A DNA stretch of 64,000 nucleotides from Lycium barbarum (lineage: Eukaryota; Streptophyta; Magnoliopsida; Solanales; Solanaceae). Shown here piece by piece: positions 34,697 to 46,295 of this stretch. Where the stretch lies: NCBI RefSeq assembly GCF_019175385.1, contig NC_083343.1, positions 47,762,457 through 47,826,456 on the forward strand, read 5' to 3'. Each line of letters begins with the position of its first letter. Position 1 is the stretch's first letter. The position numbers and the translations under genes are program-made. Under the pieces are notes generated by a model that saw only the letters and a program-made list of their open reading frames with translations, was not told where the DNA came from and searched no databases.

Positions 34697-36291
34697 ATCT
34701 TTATTTATTAAAATATACAATTTAATTAGATATTAAAAGGTAGTAATCGACACAAAACAAAATGTGCTAGCCTCTTAATTCCATGTTAAAGTGGAATGCT
34801 TACCCATTTTTTTCATTAAATTTATTTTTGTGGATTTGTGTATACTTGCTAATCTTATCCGATATAGATATATGGAAATTTAGCACACATTTCAGTTTAT
34901 ATTAAATTAGATATTTACAACGTATTAAATTAATTAGAATTCTCATAGAATTAAGACAGAAATAATGAATGGCTTATGAATGAATAACAGAACATATCAT
35001 GCTTGCTGTACTTAAAACTTATCCGCAATTTGAGTTGAAAAATAATTTTTGAAACTTTAAGTTGAAGATAAATAGATTTCTAATTCTCTCTCATTATCAT
35101 ATTTATCTGCAATTTGAATTCGAATTTAAAATAAACCTTTTATGAACTTAAATTGAATATAATTTTTTTTGAAGTCTTTTTATCATTATTTTACTTTTCT
35201 GCAATTAGAATTGAGTTAGAAAATAAATTATTTATGAGTTAAATTGAAGATAAATACTTTTTGTTTCATTATAATCATCGTACTTATCAACAATTTTAAT
35301 ATCTGTTGAATATTAAATATTATATGAATTTAAATTGATGATAACTATTTTTTAAAACTCTGTACCATTATCCTACTTATAAGCAATTTGATTTTACTTA
35401 AATAAATAAATTATCTATTAATTAAATTGAAGATAAATATCCTTTTTAATTCTTTATCATTGTCCTGCACTTTAGTGGTTTCATTAATTAGATGCCAATT
35501 CTTACAGCAAATTGAATACCCAATTAAAATCCTTTTATGTTTAGACTTCATTTTTGGTATTTTTTTGCTACCAAGCAACAATATGCACAAGCACATACTG
35601 AAGCTGGACATATGCTTCAGAATGATATATTCTCCGTTCTTTCATTCGTGTTCGTGTTTTTATTAATAAACCTTTTTTTTCCTGTAAAAGTTCGTTTAAT
35701 ATAGATTACTGACTCATAGTTTTTTTTTTTTTTAAATAGATATGTTTGAAGTATAATATTTTTAAAATAATTAAAGTGCACGCATAAATGTATCATGAAC
35801 TATAATTAGTATTCAACTAAAGAGTATGAGAGTTCAACTTTAAATTCTCCTACTCTGCAGTAATATGCTATAATTTAACAAAACTAAGTAATTAGTAAGT
35901 ATATACTAGAGATGTGTATTATTAAATGGTTTAAAAATAAATAAAATCAATTGTGATATGTACAAGAATAACTTAAAAGGAGGTTACATACTTAATGTTT
36001 TTAAGAATAAATAATTTTAAGCATACAAAGAATTTATCCAAATGCAACCTTTACTATGTGGTTAAGCAAGATTTACTATGTGGTTAACACTCATAAAAAT
36101 AGTTGGTCTCTGCTACAAATTAAATAAATGGGGTTTAAGTTGATTTTTGTTGTTCACTCTTTCCTTTTTAATAGAATAGAAGTATCTATCAATTTATCTG
36201 TACATTGGTTGAAAGAGCCACCGTTTGTTTCAAGTTATTTTTTGGTTTTCATCGTATTTCATGTTATAAAAATGTCATGACAAAGGACAGA
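34697..36291. other. Helitron B body, non-coding
   Basis: AT-rich sequence between the solo LTR and the Tat element. It contains the degenerate minisatellite at 35030-35465. No gene recognised. Confidence 0.5.
35030..35465. repeat. degenerate about 90-bp minisatellite in Helitron B
   Basis: About five copies of a unit containing TTGAAGATAAATA, then TTTATCATTATCCTACTTAT-like sequence, GCAATTTGAATT and TTAAAATAAATTATTTATG. Copies start near 35045, 35140, 35235, 35330 and 35425. One related unit is present in Helitron A at 1278-1320. Confidence 0.7.
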
Positions 36292-37002
36292 TGTATACGG
36301 TAAAAATTGAATACGCTTTAAACCGGTGAGACCAGGAACGGAAGAAAGAAGAGGACAAGAACATGCACGAGGACTTTCATTCTGAACCAGAGGAACGCTT
36401 GGACCGAGGTCAAGGAAGGGCATCGTTTGATCCGGTTTCTTCATGGCCGAGTTGGTCGTTGCCGTTGGTCCGTTTGGTCGTGGCCGTTAGTCCGTTTATT
36501 CGTGGCCGTTGGTCCGGAAGATCCGTTGCGCGATTGCCACGCGTCGATAACGTCCTGCCATGCTCAACTGCCAATCGTACGGGTGTCAGATCGTACGGCC
36601 AACCTAACCCAACCTAATCCAAGTCAGAGTTTTTCTTTATTTTTAGTTTTCTCTTATTGTATGGAGCCCATGAGGCAACACTATAAATAAGGGCCATTGC
36701 CCACTTTTAAGGGGTTGGCTCCTTAACATCAAGAACATTCTTTGTACTAGAAATATATACAAATCTCTCTCATTATCGTGTTGCAATCCGAATTCATTGT
36801 GTTAATCTCTATTACATTTCTTCAATCAAGTAACACACGTATATTAGTAAACATACAAGCATATAGCAAACCACCGATTATTAGTTGCTTCTTCATAGTA
36901 TATTCATATATTTCTTTTCTCTATCAAAGGGATTCAAGGCACAACCACATATCCTATACCTCACCCACAAATTTAATTGATTATCCAAATTCGGGGTAAA
37001 CA
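36292..37002 (+). repeat. Tat element 5' LTR
   Basis: 711 bp, begins TGTATACGG and ends GGGGTAAACA. A TATA box (CTATAAATAAG, 36681-36691) marks the U3/R promoter. By eye roughly a dozen to fifteen differences separate it from the 3' LTR, mostly in the first 60 bp. Confidence 0.9.
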
Positions 37003-37004
37003 GT

Positions 37005-37022
37005 TTGGCGCCCACAGTGGGG
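37005..37022 (+). other. Tat element primer binding site
   Basis: TGGCGCCCACAGTGGGGC starts 2 nt after the LTR end. TGGCGCC-type sites are usual in plant Tat/Athila-group elements. I cannot name the tRNA with certainty. Confidence 0.7.
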
Positions 37023-37113
37023 CTAGGATAATAGTGGTCTTTTATCTTGATCTCTACCTTACCCATCAAAATCGAAAACATCTTCTGTTCGTCACTAAAA
37101 AAAACGGACTAAA

Positions 37114-38905
37114 ATGGCTGACAGTGGGCAATTTGGTCAAAAACGAAGGCAGCGGTCCACGAGGATTGCCAAACCCCGCTGATCCTAACCCCGTTAATTC
37201 GAGGGAGGGCCTCAACCATCAAAACACCGTGGACCAGGAGAATGCCGCCCAACTGGCTACCGACCCTTTAAATACACACAATTCGATTACTTTGTCCCGG
37301 ACTCAGGGCCGAAAAGAACCGGAAGCCCCAAATGATAATATTGACTTACGTTTAATTTTTGAAATGTTGTAGGAACAGAGAGCGGCGATTGCTGAACAGG
37401 GAACCGCAATAGCCCGGTTGCAAAAAGGAGGGGATAAAACGACCTCGGAGGAGGCAAAGGGTGTTGCTGAACCCAGAAGAGATGAAGCACGGATGGTTGA
37501 GAGCGATGGGTCCGGAGCTGGGTCCTCCACCGAGGTTCTGAAAATGCTCGAAACTTTGGCAAAACGGGTAGACTCAACCGATAAGAGGGTGGAAACATAC
37601 AACTCTCGGGTAGACCAAATCCCGAGGGCTCCGCCTTTACTGAAAGGGTCAGATTCGAAAAGGTACATCCAAAGGCCTTTTCCTCAGAGTGCAGCTCCAA
37701 AACTAATCCCGAAGAGGTTCAAGATGCCGGATATCCAGAAATATGACGGCACAACGGACCCACACGAACATGTGACCTCATACACATACGCTATAAAAGG
37801 CAATGATATGGAGGAGGACGAAATTGAATCGGTATTGTTGAAAACGTTCGGGGAAACTCTGTCAAAAGGAGCATTAACATGGTACGACCATCTGCCCGAG
37901 CATTCGATCACCTCTTTCGAAATGCTCGTCGATGCCTTCATCAAAGCTCACGCCGGTGCCAAAAAGGTGCAGGCCCGTAAGGCCGACATTTTTCGTATAG
38001 CCCAAAGAGATGACGAGTTACTACGTGAATTCATCAACCGATTCCAAAGGGAATGGATGGAACTCCCCCCGGTTCCAGAAGAATGGGTTGCACAAGCTTT
38101 CACAAAGGGGCTCAATGTTCAGAGCTCAACGATTTCGTTCAAATTAAAGGAAAGCTTGCTGGAGTACGAGGCTGTGACATGGGCTGATGTCCATAACCGA
38201 TACGAGTCGAAGATTCGGGTGGAGGATGATCAATTCGAGCTCCCCCCGGGGCCGATAAATGTGAACAAAAGTTTTGAGACACCATGGAAAGGTTACGAAA
38301 CGAAGGCCGAATCGTCGAGGGAAAGGTATCGGCCATACTCCCATTCGGAGAAGCCAATCTTTAGGTCGGAGAAATCATGGGTTAGCCCAAGACATTTCTC
38401 CGGTCGGGGTAATAAACGGGTCGAGCGCCCGTCAAACAGTCAGGGTCTCTCATTCAGGAGCGATGGCGGAAGCTCTGCCGGCAACAAGGATTTACCAGAT
38501 TTACCAAAGATATCGGAGTACAACTTCAACGTCAGTACCTCGGGCCTCGTCTCAGCCATTGGCAGTGTCCCCGATGTAAGATGGCCAAGACCTCTTAGGT
38601 CGGATCCGGGCCAACGGGGCCCAAGCATGGTGTGTGAATACCATGGAACCCTTGGTCACAGAACTGAGGATTGTCGCCAGCTAAGAGAGGAGGTAGCCCG
38701 GTTACTGAATAATGGTCATCTCCGAGAATTGCTGAGTGAACGAGCCAAAAGTCACTACAAGGAAAGGGAGGCTCATCGAAGGGCCGAGCCAGTAGAACCC
38801 CAACATGTAATCAACATGATAGTTGGGGGCACCGATGCCCCTCGTGGGCCGGTGATGAAACAGGCCAAGGTTTCTGTTGTTCGCGAAAAGCGCAGCCGGG
38901 ATTAA
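37114..38905 (+). pseudogene. Tat element gag
   Basis: The likely start is ATG 37114 (MADSGQFGQ), after which a one-base shift near 37135 moves the coding frame. That frame then runs to 38905 with a TAG at 37370-37372. The open part from 37418 is about 495 codons. Residues about 90-300 of this part contain the retrotransposon gag domain (MPDIQKYDGTTDPHEHV, WYDHLPEHSITSFEML, REFINRFQREW, FTKGL). The C-terminal zinc-binding region reads CEYHGTLGHRTEDCRQL, a CCHC-type knuckle typical of this lineage. Gag forms the virus-like particle. Codon and GC content differ clearly from the AT-rich flanks. Confidence 0.85.
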
Positions 38906-39438
38906 TTACCCGAGGGTTCCATCTCTTTCAACAACGAGGATACAGAAGACATCATTCAACCGCACAATGATGCATTGGTAATTTCTGTACTTATCTTTAA
39001 AACTCAGGTTAAACGTATTTTGATTGACCCAGGTAGCTCGGCCAACATCATCCGGTGGAGAGTGGTCGAACAGCTAGGGCTGCTCGATCAGATCATACCG
39101 GTAGCCCGGTACTCAGCGGGTTCAACATGGCGAGCGAAACCACAAAGAGGGAGATCTCGTTGCTGATGAACATCGATGGCACTATCCAGCAAACGGTGTT
39201 CTATGTAATCGAAGGGGACATGAAGTGTAATGCATTGTTGGGTAGACCTTGGATACATAGCATGAGGGCTGTGCCCTCAACATTGCATCAGCTGCTGAAA
39301 TTCCCAACCCCGGAAGGGATAAAAACAATCCAAGGTGAACAACCCGCTGTAAGGGAGATGTTCGCGGTCGAGGAAGCCAACCCCAAAAAACCGCTTCACG
39401 AGGAAGCAGATCTAACCGGGGGAGCTAACACCAAATAG
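38906..39438 (+). pseudogene. Tat element protease
   Basis: An aspartic protease domain that would process the polyprotein. The active-site loop LIDPGSSANI is at about 39020 in the gag frame. A frameshift near 39110 moves the rest into the next frame (FNMASETTKREISL ... CNALLGRPWIHSM). The frame stops at TAG 39436-39438 and continues directly into RT. The catalytic Asp is intact. Confidence 0.8.
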
Positions 39439-41739
39439 CATTCAAAGCACACGGGTTTGGACCCGGGGTATGAAGAGGACGATTTCGATGTACCCAGATT
39501 ATTCATCATGCCGGATGACTCGGATGCAACCAAGTCGACAGTAGAGGAGCTGGAGCAGATCATCTTGTTCGAATACCTACCAGACAGAAAGGTATACCTG
39601 GGCACGGGGTTAACCCCGGAGCTCAGGAACGAGTTAATTGAATTTCTTCGAGCTAACGCAGATTGCTTCGCATGGTCCCATGTAGATATGACAGGTATAT
39701 CACCGGAAGTAGCAACTTACAAGCTCAGCTTAGACGGGAAGTTTCCCCCGGTGAAGCAGAAGAGAAAGCCCATGGCGGAAGTAAAACACGCCTTCGTAAA
39801 AGACGAGGTAACAAAGCTTTTAAAAATAGGTTCTATCCGGGAGGTAAAGTACCCGGACTGGCTAGCTAACGTGGTAGTGGTGCCCAAGAAAGGTAATAAA
39901 TTTCGAATGTGTGTTGATTACAAGGATTTAAATAAAGCATGCCCGAAGGATTCATTCCCGTTGCCTCACATCGATAGAATGATCGATGCGACGGCCGGGA
40001 ATGAGATGTTAAGTTATCTCGATGCCTACTCCGGGTATAACCAGATTCGGATGCACCCGGAGGATCAAGAGAAAACATCCTTCATCACCCGATATGGGAC
40101 TTACTGTTATAATGTCATGCCTTTTGGACTAAAAAATGCCGGTGCAACTTGCCAACGCCTAGTTAATAAGATGTTCGAAGAACAAATAGGGAAAACAATA
40201 GAAGTTTATATTGACGACATGGTGGTCAAGTCCCTGGAAACAGAGGACCATTTAAAACATTTGCAGGAAACCTTCGACGTGATCCGCAAGTATAACATGA
40301 AGCTCAACCCGGAAAAATGTGCCTTCGGGGTAAGGTCCGGCAAATTTCTGGGTTTCATGGTGTCAAACTAGGGGATCGAAATCAACCCGGACAAGATCAA
40401 GGCCATCGAGGATATTGAGGTGGTGAATAACGTCAAAGGAGTACAGAGGCTCACCGGAAGGATAGCGACGTTGAGTCGCTTCATATCGAGGTCCTTGGAC
40501 AAGAGTCATCGTTTCTTCTCCTTACTAAGGAAGAAGAACGACTTCGTTTGGACCCCGGAGTGCCAAAAATCTTTACAATAATTGAAGAGATACTTGTCTA
40601 GCCCCCCGCTGTTGCACACACCAAAGGCGGACGAGCCACTTTTTCTCTACCTTGCTGTCTCCGAGGTGGCGGTAAGTGGTGTTCTGGTCCGAGAAGAATC
40701 AGGTACGCAATTCCCTATTTATTACATAAGTAGAACTTTGGGGGATGCGGAGACCCGTTATCCCCACTTGGAAAAATTGGCATTGGCTCTAGTAAGTGCT
40801 TCTAGAAAGCTCAAGCTCTACTTTCAATGCCATCCAATATGTGTAGTAACTACTTACCCCCTGAAAAATATCATGCATAAACCGGAATTATCGGGTAGAC
40901 TAACTAAGTGGGCCGTCGAAATTAGCGGATATGATATCGAGTACAAACCTCGAACGACCATCAAGTCCCAGATCTTGGCTGATTTTGTGGCAGATTTCAC
41001 CCCGGATATGGTCCCCGAGGTTGAGAAAGAGCTTCTACTAACCTCAGGGAAAGCCTCGGGTATTTGGTCGCTACATACGGACGGAGTCTCGAACCTCAAA
41101 GGTTTCGGGCTAGGAATCGTCCTTAGAACTCCGGCCGGGGATGCCGTTCGACAGTTTATTAGAACTGCTAAATTGACTAACAATGAAGCCGAGTACAAGG
41201 CTATGATTGCAGGTTTGAAATTGGCCCGAAGTATGGGGGTCGAAATAATCGAGGCAAACTGCGATTCGCTCTTGGTCGTAAACCAGGTGAACGGCGTCTT
41301 CGAGGTCAAGGACGAACGGATGCAGAGGTATCTTGAAAAAATCCAAGTGATACTACATCGGTTTAAAGAATGGACCATGCAGCATATACCGAGGGAGCAG
41401 AACAACAAAATCGATGCATTGGCAAATTTAGGATCCCCGGTCGAAGGGGAAGAAATCAACCCCGGGACTACGGTGCACTTGTTGAACACGGTGATAGAAA
41501 ACGGACATGCCGAAATAAACACAATGGGTTTAACTTGGGATTGGCGCAACAAGTACATCGACTACTTGCGTGATGGAAAGCTCCCGAATGACCCAAAAGA
41601 ATCACGGTCATTAAGGACCAAAGCTGCGCGTTTCTGCTTGGTGGACGGCCAATTGTATCAGCGATCTTTCTTCGGCCCCCTGGCTAAGTGTTTGCGCAAC
41701 AATTGGAACGTGGCTCATCTGAAAAGATACTACTGTTAA
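39439..41739 (+). pseudogene. Tat element RT, RNase H and archaeal-type RNase H; integrase deleted
   Basis: One frame with TAG at 40369-40371 and TAA at 40579-40581. RT (about 39640-40330) has FRMCVDYKDLNKACP, LDAYSGYNQI, MPFGLKNAGATCQ and the active-site YIDDMVV. The first RNase H (about 40600-41000) has LFLYLAVSEVAVSGVL, ISRTLGDAETRYPHLEK and LADFVADF. The second, archaeal-type RNase H (41070-41420) has LHTDGVSNLKGFGLGI, NNEAEYKAMIAGL, CDSLLVV and HIPREQNNKIDALAN. The end goes from YQRSFFGPLAKCL, the start of the integrase zinc-binding region, straight to NNWNVAHLKRYYC, the integrase C-terminus, in frame: the catalytic core is missing. Confidence 0.88.
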
Positions 41740-42880
41740 GGTATGAACTCCCCATGTTTTCTATTTAACCTTTCTCTTTTTGCAGAAAAATCGAGAGCCG
41801 GATAAAGTTAGAATTTAGGCCTGAAAACACGCGTTGCACTCTTTTCCTTAGTGCGGTTTTGTCCCAAAATGGGTTTTCCGACAAGGTTTTTAATGAGGCA
41901 ACAAGTACAACGTGTTACTCAACGAAGACGAAGACAGACGCCCGGAAACTCGGGGTCACACCCAACGAGTGGGGACTTAATAGCACTCACCCGATCTTAC
42001 AGCTCGGATAAGAGCTAGGGGACTATCACACCCACTCCGAAGTTTACCCCGGTTACCTAAAACCGGAGGCCGCCCTCAACAAAATAAAACTGGACCTTCA
42101 ATATTAGGTTCCGATGTAAGGACCAAACGATCAAAACGAATCGTGTCCACATAACATTTGCTACGGCAAAACCAAGAACCGGATCTTCTGCATTAGGTTC
42201 CGATGTAAGGACCAAACGATCAGAATGAATCGTGTCAATTTAGTATTTGCTACGGCAAAGGTGGAAGGGAAAAATTCATTCTCATGTACACAAACACTTG
42301 CAATGCAAAAATTATCGAAAGTTTGGATAAACGATATCTCGGATGTCTTCCTGTTAAAACAGTTCACCCCGGTGATAACCGCCGTATTTCAGCACTATTT
42401 CATTCATACACCCTATACCGGGCACTACAGTCGAAATTCGACAAAGGCAACAAGGTTATATTGAACCAAGCCAAAATCGTTAACTCCACAAACGCAGACT
42501 TTTACATCAAAATCCGGCTAAGGCTGAGACTCAGGTGTCCGAAACATACCGGCTCTAAAAATAGCCGAAAATACCAGCCCTAACAACGCCCGTCGTGATT
42601 CGGAGACGTCCAAATTCATAAAAGTGTAAGATAAGTCCCATGGGCAAACACCACAAAATTCCCGGACGACATATACCGGAGAAGGAGAAAATGCTGATAA
42701 ATAGGCACAGTCAGAAATAGTGACTCCTTAAAAATGAACCGACAATTCGGGTGGAAATCATGACAAACATTCATTCGAAGAAAAGAATCAAGGAAAATAC
42801 ATGTTCTATTGATACAAAGGATTTTACATCGGAGTCCACTACGAAAGCAAAAAATAAAAAGGCTAAGTACAGGCCCTAGC
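41740..42880. other. Tat element non-coding spacer
   Basis: No coding sequence. It starts just after the pol stop with GGTATG and a TTTCTCTTTTTGCAG stretch, includes the 88-bp tandem repeat at 42093-42260, and ends at the antisense gene. Confidence 0.6.
42093..42260. repeat. 88-bp tandem duplication in the Tat spacer
   Basis: Copies 42093-42180 and 42181-42260 share TTAGGTTCCGATGTAAGGAC, CAAACGATCA, AATCGTGTC and TTTGCTACGGCAAA. Tandem repeats between pol and the 3' LTR are common in Tat-lineage elements and can seed satellite arrays. Confidence 0.85.
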
Positions 42881-45728
42881 CTATCCGGAATGGCTGGAGC
42901 CGGAGTGTTCGGACACTGTCCGCTCAGAGTCGTCGGAGTCGTCCCGGAGGGTACCCTTAGCCTCTTCCTCGACTCTTTTAGCCTCGAGAATAAGGGCCGG
43001 AAGATCCGTAAAGCCATGCTCGGCTTGGTCAAGAGTGATCCTCCGAGTCTTCCATTTCTCGTACTCGGCAGCGATAGTGGCATGAGCCTCGGCGGCCTCC
43101 ACGCTCTTCAGAGCCTCCTCTAAATCAGCTTCGGCCTGGGCAAACTTTGCCACCAGAACGTTCCGATCTCCGAGGACATCTTGCATGTGGATGGCCGACT
43201 CGAGCTCGGCCTTGAGGGCGTCATTAGCATCGGCCGTCTTCTTAAGCTCGGTTTTCAGATCATCGCATATCTGGGCCCTCTGCTCCGCCTTCTCCTCGAA
43301 CACCTTCATGCGACCTTTGTACCGGGCACTCTCAGATTCGAGCAGCCGGTTCCTCTCGGCCAAGCTCGCAGCATCAGACTTCACCGAATCCAGCTCCCCC
43401 CGGAGTTGAGAAAGGGTGGTTTCGAGCTCATCGAGCTTCGAGGAAAATTGAGCGTTATCTCGGAAAAGGCTGATCTTGTCCGCTTCGAGACTCCGGTTGT
43501 ATTCGACCATCTCGGCCAACTCACCCTTCAATCAACGGTTTTAAGCCTTTGTTGCATCGAGCTCGGGTCGGAAGTTGGAAAAAGCAACTGCTCGGTTCAG
43601 CTCATCCTCCTTCTCCTGAAGAAGGTGCAGATATTTCTCCGTTTCCCGGCCTTGGGCATCCAGTTGGCCCTTGAGATCATCCACCTCTTGCTGAGCACGG
43701 ACGAAGGCTTCGTTAACAAGCACCACACTCTGCAAAAAGAAGAAAGTCAAACACTTTTCATAAAACGACACAAAAATTCTCAAGAAAAGCATGCAGGGAC
43801 AGTTGACAAAAATTACCCGATTGCCCGCGTGCATACCCTCATTGATGAGGCATTGCCAAGAGACCCCGTTCATCTTTCGTTTATCCGAGTCCGAGATAAG
43901 GGGCCTCAGGTAACTCGCCACGCCCACCGGGAGAGAGAGAAAGATGCAATCCTTGGGAACGGTGATCACAGCCGACCTCATCCTCATCGGCTCCACACTT
44001 GGGGCCGGAAAGGTTCGGACCAAGAGGTCCCTAGCACCGGACTCGGTGGCCCGACCAACCGCCCTCATGGCTCGAGGGATCTGGAGATGTCCGAAACCCG
44101 CGGCTTCGCCGATTGCAGGAGGAGTGCCCAAGAACATGCCCTCAAACTCATCCGGCCTCGAAATCGGGGTTGGAGAACCTGGAGCGGCCTCAGCAACTTC
44201 AGCAAAAATAGGGGGCTCCGTAGTTGCAGCAGGTTCATACTCGGGTAACCGGCCAGTGACCGTTGGAGCTTCGCTCTCGGGGGTAGGCTCGGTTCTTTGA
44301 TCAGCTTCGGCAGCAGCAGCCCCCCAGATCTACTTGCCCTTTGCAGGGGGATTTCTTCGGAAGAAGCTTCACCTGAAATGTCGACGAAATCAATCGACCT
44401 TAGAGGAGTTGAGTAAAGAATTTCTTCCGCACCTGTGGGTAACGCCGGAACCAAAGGTCCTTCTACGGCTGAAGGAAGGGGTGAAGCGGTGATACCTTCT
44501 TCCGGAACAGGAGCCACGGAAGGGGCCGCACTGATACTCCGAACGAGGAGCTCGGGCTCTGCTTCATCCCGTAAAGTCCTAACGACGCTCCTCGCCGTTT
44601 TCTTTGTTTTCTGCCCTTTGTCCGAGGGCCTTTTTCTCTTGGCAGCAGCAGCAGCGAGGATGCAAGATGCACCTGCTGAATTGATCTCCGGTGCCGACGT
44701 TGTGGGTTCGGCTGCCGACTCCGGTCTGGGATCCACCGAGCCCTTGGGCAAACCTGAAAATCGAAGACGCAATGAATACGAGTAGTAGAAGATGCAGTGA
44801 ACACGGGTAGCAGCAGGGTATTACCGTGGTTCTGGGTGACCCATCGGCTGCGTGACAGGTGGCCCCACGTCCGGTGGTCGTGGACATGCTGGCTAAGGAG
44901 TGCAGTAACCCAATCGTTCAGATTCCGGACGACCGGGGGAATCCATCCATTGGCTAATATAAATAAGAGAAGCGGTGAGAAAGTGGAACCAAAGTTCGAT
45001 AAAACGTACAAAATCAATTACTTAGAGTTCAGGTTTACGCTTGTTGTTCCACGTTTCCGGAAAAGGCATGTAATTGTCTGGAATGATGTCCGAGGTCCTC
45101 ACCCGGACATATCGCTCCAACCAGCCCTGTCTCTATCTTCGTCCATTTTTGAGAAAAATGGATTCCGGCTACGCTTTGCGAGTTTTATTACTCCACCCCG
45201 GAACAACCTCGGGGAATATAAGCGTATCAAATGGGCCAGTGTGAGCTCGTTCCCGGTATTGTTGGCCAACAACCGGAGGCATGCCACGACCCTCCAAACG
45301 ATCGGACCAATCTGTGCCAAGGTCACGTCATAGGTCCGGCACATGTCCAAGATGACCGGATCGACCGGAGGGTCGAGCTTGAGAGTGAAAGGGTAAGTAT
45401 ACACATATAAAAAACCTTCCCGGTGGTCAGTGACTGATTCACTTGGCCCGGGGGAAAAAACTTGAACTGAACGGGTGTCCCACCCGCAATCAGCCCGAAC
45501 TAAGTCGAGTTTTTCCTCAGTAATGGATGAGGGATATCACCTCACATCAAACTCCCTATCGGATACCGAAGAAGGTTTTTAGACCTCAAGATCTTTGTTG
45601 AAGTTAGGCTTGGCCGGTATAATGTCCGAGGCAGTGGGCTCGAAGGTGCTCTTTGCTTTAATTGGAGATGCATGTTCGGTTCCTTGAGGTGAAACCGAGG
45701 GAATATCATGGGAAGTGGTTTCAGACAT
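42881..45728 (-). pseudogene. spliced antisense gene of the Tat element (gypsy-type transposon domain, coiled coil)
   Basis: A gene on the strand opposite gag-pol. Exons: 45728-45039, 44953-44825, 44753-43817, 43729-42881; all three introns (85, 71, 87 nt) are GT-AG, and the phases keep one frame across each junction. The protein starts MSETTSHDIPSVSPQ. Exon 1 encodes YPFTLKLDPPVDPVILDMCR and VTLAQIGPIVWRVVACLRLL, matching the 'putative gypsy type transposon' domain (Pfam Transposase_28 type). Exon 2 has WVTALLSQHVHD. Exon 3 has a basic, possibly nuclear-targeting stretch (KRKRPSDKGQKTKK). Exon 4 is a long Glu/Leu/Ala coiled coil ending SGSSHSG. Lesions: TAA 45579-45581, TGA 45539-45537, frameshifts near 45140 and 44323, TAA 43543-43541, TGA 43537-43535. 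Its function is unknown. The opposite-strand ORF of 355 codons (43181-44248) is a shadow. Confidence 0.75.
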
Positions 45729-46013
45729 TTGAAAATATGAAAAGAAGAAGTTGAGTGGATTCAGAAAGGAAGTTAAAAAAGAGTAAGGGAACAGACGGTT
45801 CAAGAAATGACAGAGTAAGAAGCAACAACACTCAAGCAAGAGCAGCTAGTAAAGATGGTGGCAAAGTTTCTTCCTTTCACGTGGTATAAGCGATGAATCA
45901 ACAACAAACTTGATATGGAGGATAATTAGATATGGTGAAGATGAAGAAATGCAGTGAAGAGTGAAGATGAAGAGAAATGAAACGTAAAAATGTTTGAATG
46001 AAGAGGTGAAGAG

Positions 46014-46024
46014 CCTTATATAGG
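46014..46024 (-). promoter_or_regulatory. TATA box of the antisense gene
   Basis: On the minus strand CCTATATAAGG lies 286 nt upstream of the antisense ATG (45728). Between them is a TC-rich leader in which I see no ATG, as expected for a plant 5' UTR. It is separate from the LTR promoters. Confidence 0.55.
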
Positions 46025-46276
46025 CATGGGAATGGAACGGTTACCGATGCCGACCAACCAGGGGGAGCCACGTGTCCCATAATTAATGAGGAATGACCTG
46101 AAGCGACGTGCGTTGCGGCGGTTTTCAGAGTTGACCATCCGGAATAAGACACGTGGCCGAAGAAAATGGGACGTGACGCAACTGTTCCCGCCAAAATAAG
46201 GAGATAACAACGGACAAACGGATTCGCCGATTTATTGATTCATCCACTTCCCGTTACTCCGATAAATCTACGGTCC

Positions 46277-46295
46277 GGGAAGTGTGGGGACTAGC
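46277..46295 (+). other. Tat element polypurine tract region
   Basis: GGGAAGTGTGGGGACTAGC, purine-rich, lies immediately before the 3' LTR start TGTATACAG and probably primes plus-strand synthesis. Confidence 0.55.

Noticed and set aside
36363..36617. 84-codon ORF repeated at 46367-46621
   Set aside because: It is the same sequence in the two LTRs of the Tat element; identity reflects LTR duplication, not a gene pair.
41744..41786. Possible intron after pol (GTATG ... TTTTTGCAG)
   Set aside because: It starts just after the pol stop and no coding exon follows the acceptor; splice-like by chance or an untranslated intron that cannot be supported here.
43181..44248. 355-codon ORF on the plus strand
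   Set aside because: It lies opposite the spliced antisense gene, whose frame gives recognisable domains and splice sites; the plus ORF gives no recognisable protein and is a GC-rich shadow.
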